Origin: Halichondria panicea
Taxonomy: Eukaryota; Porifera; Demospongiae; Suberitida; Halichondriidae
Assembly: GCF_963675165.1 (NCBI RefSeq)
Contig: NC_087391.1
Span: 825,001 to 889,000, forward strand
Direction of reading: 5' to 3'
DNA length: 64,000 nucleotides
Part shown: one piece after another, positions 61,505 through 64,000 of the stretch
Numbering within the stretch: the stretch's first letter is position 1
Layout: each line of letters starts with the position of its first letter
Position numbers and translations under genes: made by a program
Notes under the pieces: generated by a model
The model's database searches: none
Seen by the model: only the letters and a program-made list of their open reading frames with translations
What the model was told of the DNA's origin: nothing

Positions 61505-64000
61505 TGCGTGTGTGTGTGTGTGTGTGTGCGTGTGTGTGTGTGTGTGTGCACGCGTGCGTGGTGTGTGTGTGTGTGTGTGTGTGTGCGTGTGTGTGTGTGT
61601 GTGCACGCGTGCGTGTGTGTGTGTGCACGCGTGCGCGTGTGTGTGTGTGCACGCGTGCGCGTGTGTGTGTGTGTGGTAGGGGGATTATAATTACAAGGAA
61701 AGATAAGATCAGTAATTAAAGCCACTATCGTACTAATTACCAAACCTGACAATACTTAGAAAAAATTTGCATATTCAAGCTTTGAAGTCACCCACAGCTG
61801 TTCTGGTGGTGTCACTAGCTTCCATAGTTTACACTTCTGGGAATTATAACCACCCCCAAAGAAAAATTCACTCCAAGAACAGTCTAACCCACTGACAACA
61901 ACTCAGTCTACAAAAAATACAATTAACAGGAAGCTCAGTACCAAGCTACAACTGCCTGAGGTCATGCTTAGTAACTACAAAGCTACAATGAAGTCATTGT
62001 TGGAAACTAAGGTACTAATCGGACTACCAGCAACAAACATACTTGAGAGGCCTCCTTCTCAAAAATCCTTTGTTGCAGACTGGCCTGCAGTTTTTCATTT
62101 TTGGTCGACCACAGAGAGACCATTCTGCCCTTGACCAGCTCAATCTGTGAGAGCATCTTCTGTATCGTCTCCACTGTGTGCTGTATGTCCGGGTTGACGC
62201 TCATTTTGCGTGCTAAACCCTCCACCATTTGGTTGTTGATACGAGAGCCCTCGCTCGTTAGCTCATCAATATGTAATTCATCCAGGGTCTTCCTCCTCAC
62301 CATCTTGTGCTTATGGATGCTTTGTTTCACGTCTTCAATGGTTTCTGGGACTTCACTGTCTGTGAATGGCTCGATAGCACGAGCGAGGTGCTTGGAGATA
62401 CTGATACAGTCACAGAGAAATGGCTCCACTTGCTGCAAGGGGTTAGAACACACTCAAAAAACAGTCGCCACGACATCTCTACAGTGAGGACGAGGCTAGG
62501 GGCTCAATATAGTCAATAAAAGCTGTACCAATGGTATATATCAAAACACTACATGTAGCAACTGAATTATGCGAAACCAAAAACCACTGCAGCAGCTGCA
62601 TGTATGCTTGCATGTGCATAGACAAACATTCACATATTCTAAGTACACACTTAGCTACGGCATATAGCGACGCTCACCATTCTAAACCGCACCCACTCCT
62701 GATGGTTGTACGCAAAGTCACCGTCAAACTCTGAGGTCAGTTGGTCTTTGTCGATGAATTCCAGGAGCTCCAACCGATTGGAAATTTGCCGAAACTATAT
62801 ACATAGATGTACGTGCATGAGGTGAGTCATGTGATAGTCATGTGACTCACTGGTAAGTTGATCTTCTCCTCACACTCCATGGTCCAGTCGATGGTGGTCA
62901 CGTCGCGAGTTGAGGACACAAAGAAGACCTCAGTGAAAGGTTCGTCTTCATCCTAATAATATTTTAAATATCAGTGACAATTAACACAATTTCGGAGAAT
63001 TAATATGATAGCAGGAATTAAGCTAGACTGCTTCCTATATCAATCACACAGTTCGTACTGTGACAGCTCAATTACAGCCCCAACTATAATTATATGTCAC
63101 TTGGAGTAACTAAATAGTATCCGCCCACCTGTATAATGTTGAGAGCTTTGACAAGAGTCTTCATGAAGAAGTCATGGATGATCTCTGCATCCAACATCAC
63201 CACAAAGCCCAGGGCTCGACTCTCCTCACTACACAGGGGGAGAGGGGAGGGATTGTGAAACGCACCGTATCGCTAACTATGCTAGCACACAAACGGAAAC
63301 TTTCAGGATGGTCCATAACATTAACTCTCTATGGGTTGCAACAACAAGGAGGATTTGTTACTTCCCTTTTAAGGTAGTTCCTAGACTATATACAGAGTCA
63401 CTATTAGAGTACAAACTAAAGATAGCATTGTACAGTCAATATAAGACCTAGTATGGGTGCTTTAAATAAATAAATAAATGCCCCAGGCAGCCCCTCATCT
63501 GTAACAGTAGCAGTGTGCATTAGTACACACCTTTCTTCCCTCCTTTCTTCCCTGTGTTAATTTGAGACTCACTTTGGTACTGAGGTGAAGTAGGCCAGCA
63601 TGTCAATGATCTCACTCACTCCAATCTCTATCAGCCAGTCCACTTGGAGGTTCTTGGGCTGTGTCAGCGTGACCAATGGGCACCCACGCTTGTCTCGACC
63701 ACCTGAGCAGAATAGGTATGGGATACAAGAGGAGAGAGCTATAGTCTCGGCATGAGGGTTTTTGCCCATTATTAGTTTAGCATTAAAAGGTGTTAATAAG
63801 TAAAGCATGGAGTGGTGCATCACTCATACACGGGGGGGGGGGGGGGGGGTGAATCAGCTAGAAAGTGCTGGTATCTCTCAACTACTGTAGAGTACATAGT
63901 TGAAATTGCTTTGATGTTGTTAGTTCTAAGCTTTGCAAAACAGTGTGTCAACTAGGAAGAGGAGTGTGTTGAACATGACCACACATGTTCTTATTTACCT
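55010..64000 (-). CDS. CRAL-TRIO / spectrin-like / DH-PH RhoGEF (PLEKHG4-ARHGEF40 type), 5' part off window
   Basis: Seventeen exons, transcript order: 63573-63702, 63129-63228, 62851-62952, 62678-62794, 62043-62432, 61321-61443, 60724-60915, 59673-60150, 59188-59444, 58949-59019, 58188-58361, 57353-57512, 56926-57087, 56550-56627, 56258-56443, 55798-55963, 55010-55635. The last two bases of the window (AG before gtaaat) end a further upstream exon. The CRAL-TRIO/Sec14 part ([37 protein letters not shown]) is followed by helical spectrin-like repeats. The DH domain runs from [20 protein letters not shown] through [23 protein letters not shown] domain then has [16 protein letters not shown] and [10 protein letters not shown]. 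The DH-PH junction [16 protein letters not shown] resembles PLEKHG4 ([14 protein letters not shown]). Such proteins activate Rho GTPases at the actin cortex or keratin network. The C terminus is a Ser/Arg-rich tail. Family placement is by memory. Confidence 0.87.
61444..61675. repeat. GT/GC microsatellite at a RhoGEF acceptor
   Basis: About 230 bp of GT repeats with regularly spaced gcacgcgtgcgtg insertions. On the transcript strand it ends cacacgcag and directly abuts the exon starting at 61443. Confidence 0.97.
63829..63850. repeat. Homopolymer G run
   Basis: About 20 consecutive G in a RhoGEF intron; a likely length-variable or error-prone site. Confidence 0.9.

Overview
This window looks like a compact animal nuclear genome. 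Genes are split by many short introns, there are many small inverted-repeat elements and GT/CA microsatellites, and there are no bacterial operons. The gene content (a giant Calx-beta adhesion GPCR, GARP subunit VPS54, tubulin cofactor B, PP1, a CRAL-TRIO/DH-PH RhoGEF) is metazoan. A demosponge such as Amphimedon is my best guess for the source, but that is inference from gene density and repeat style, not from a marker.

Layout, left to right: a partial LRR1 gene (minus, 3' end off the left edge); TBCB (plus), head-to-head with LRR1; a very small three-exon gene resembling the ATP synthase subunit ATP5MJ/6.8-kDa proteolipid (plus). Then one gene fills about 40 kb on the minus strand (4.1-44.1 kb). 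I reconstruct it as 56 coding exons whose lengths sum to 18,231 nt, an exact multiple of three, giving about 6,076 residues. It has a signal peptide, roughly 38 Calx-beta units, a LamG-like insertion, a PAN/apple-like insertion, a block of EPTP/EAR repeats, a GAIN/GPS region, seven transmembrane helices and a tail ending in ADTHL. This is the architecture of ADGRV1 (VLGR1/GPR98), the Usher syndrome ankle-link receptor. One 7-kb intron holds a nested plus-strand gene with a triplicated N-terminal motif and a Pro-Val-Asp-Pro repeat tail, plus several transposon-like repeats.

To the right, VPS54 (plus, 16 coding exons, 985 aa) starts head-to-head with ADGRV1. It is followed tail-to-tail by an intronless PP1 catalytic-subunit CDS (minus). 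Last comes the 3' part of a CRAL-TRIO / spectrin-like / DH-PH RhoGEF of the PLEKHG4/ARHGEF40 type (minus), whose N terminus lies off the right edge.

Exon boundaries were placed by eye from GT/AG sites, reading phase and remembered family sequences; single-base slips are possible. The points most worth a second look are the non-canonical GPS cleavage site, the DTHL tail, the PAN-like insertion, CA-microsatellite 3' splice sites, a minisatellite that repeats a 5' splice site, the nested intronic gene, and the MITE-like families.
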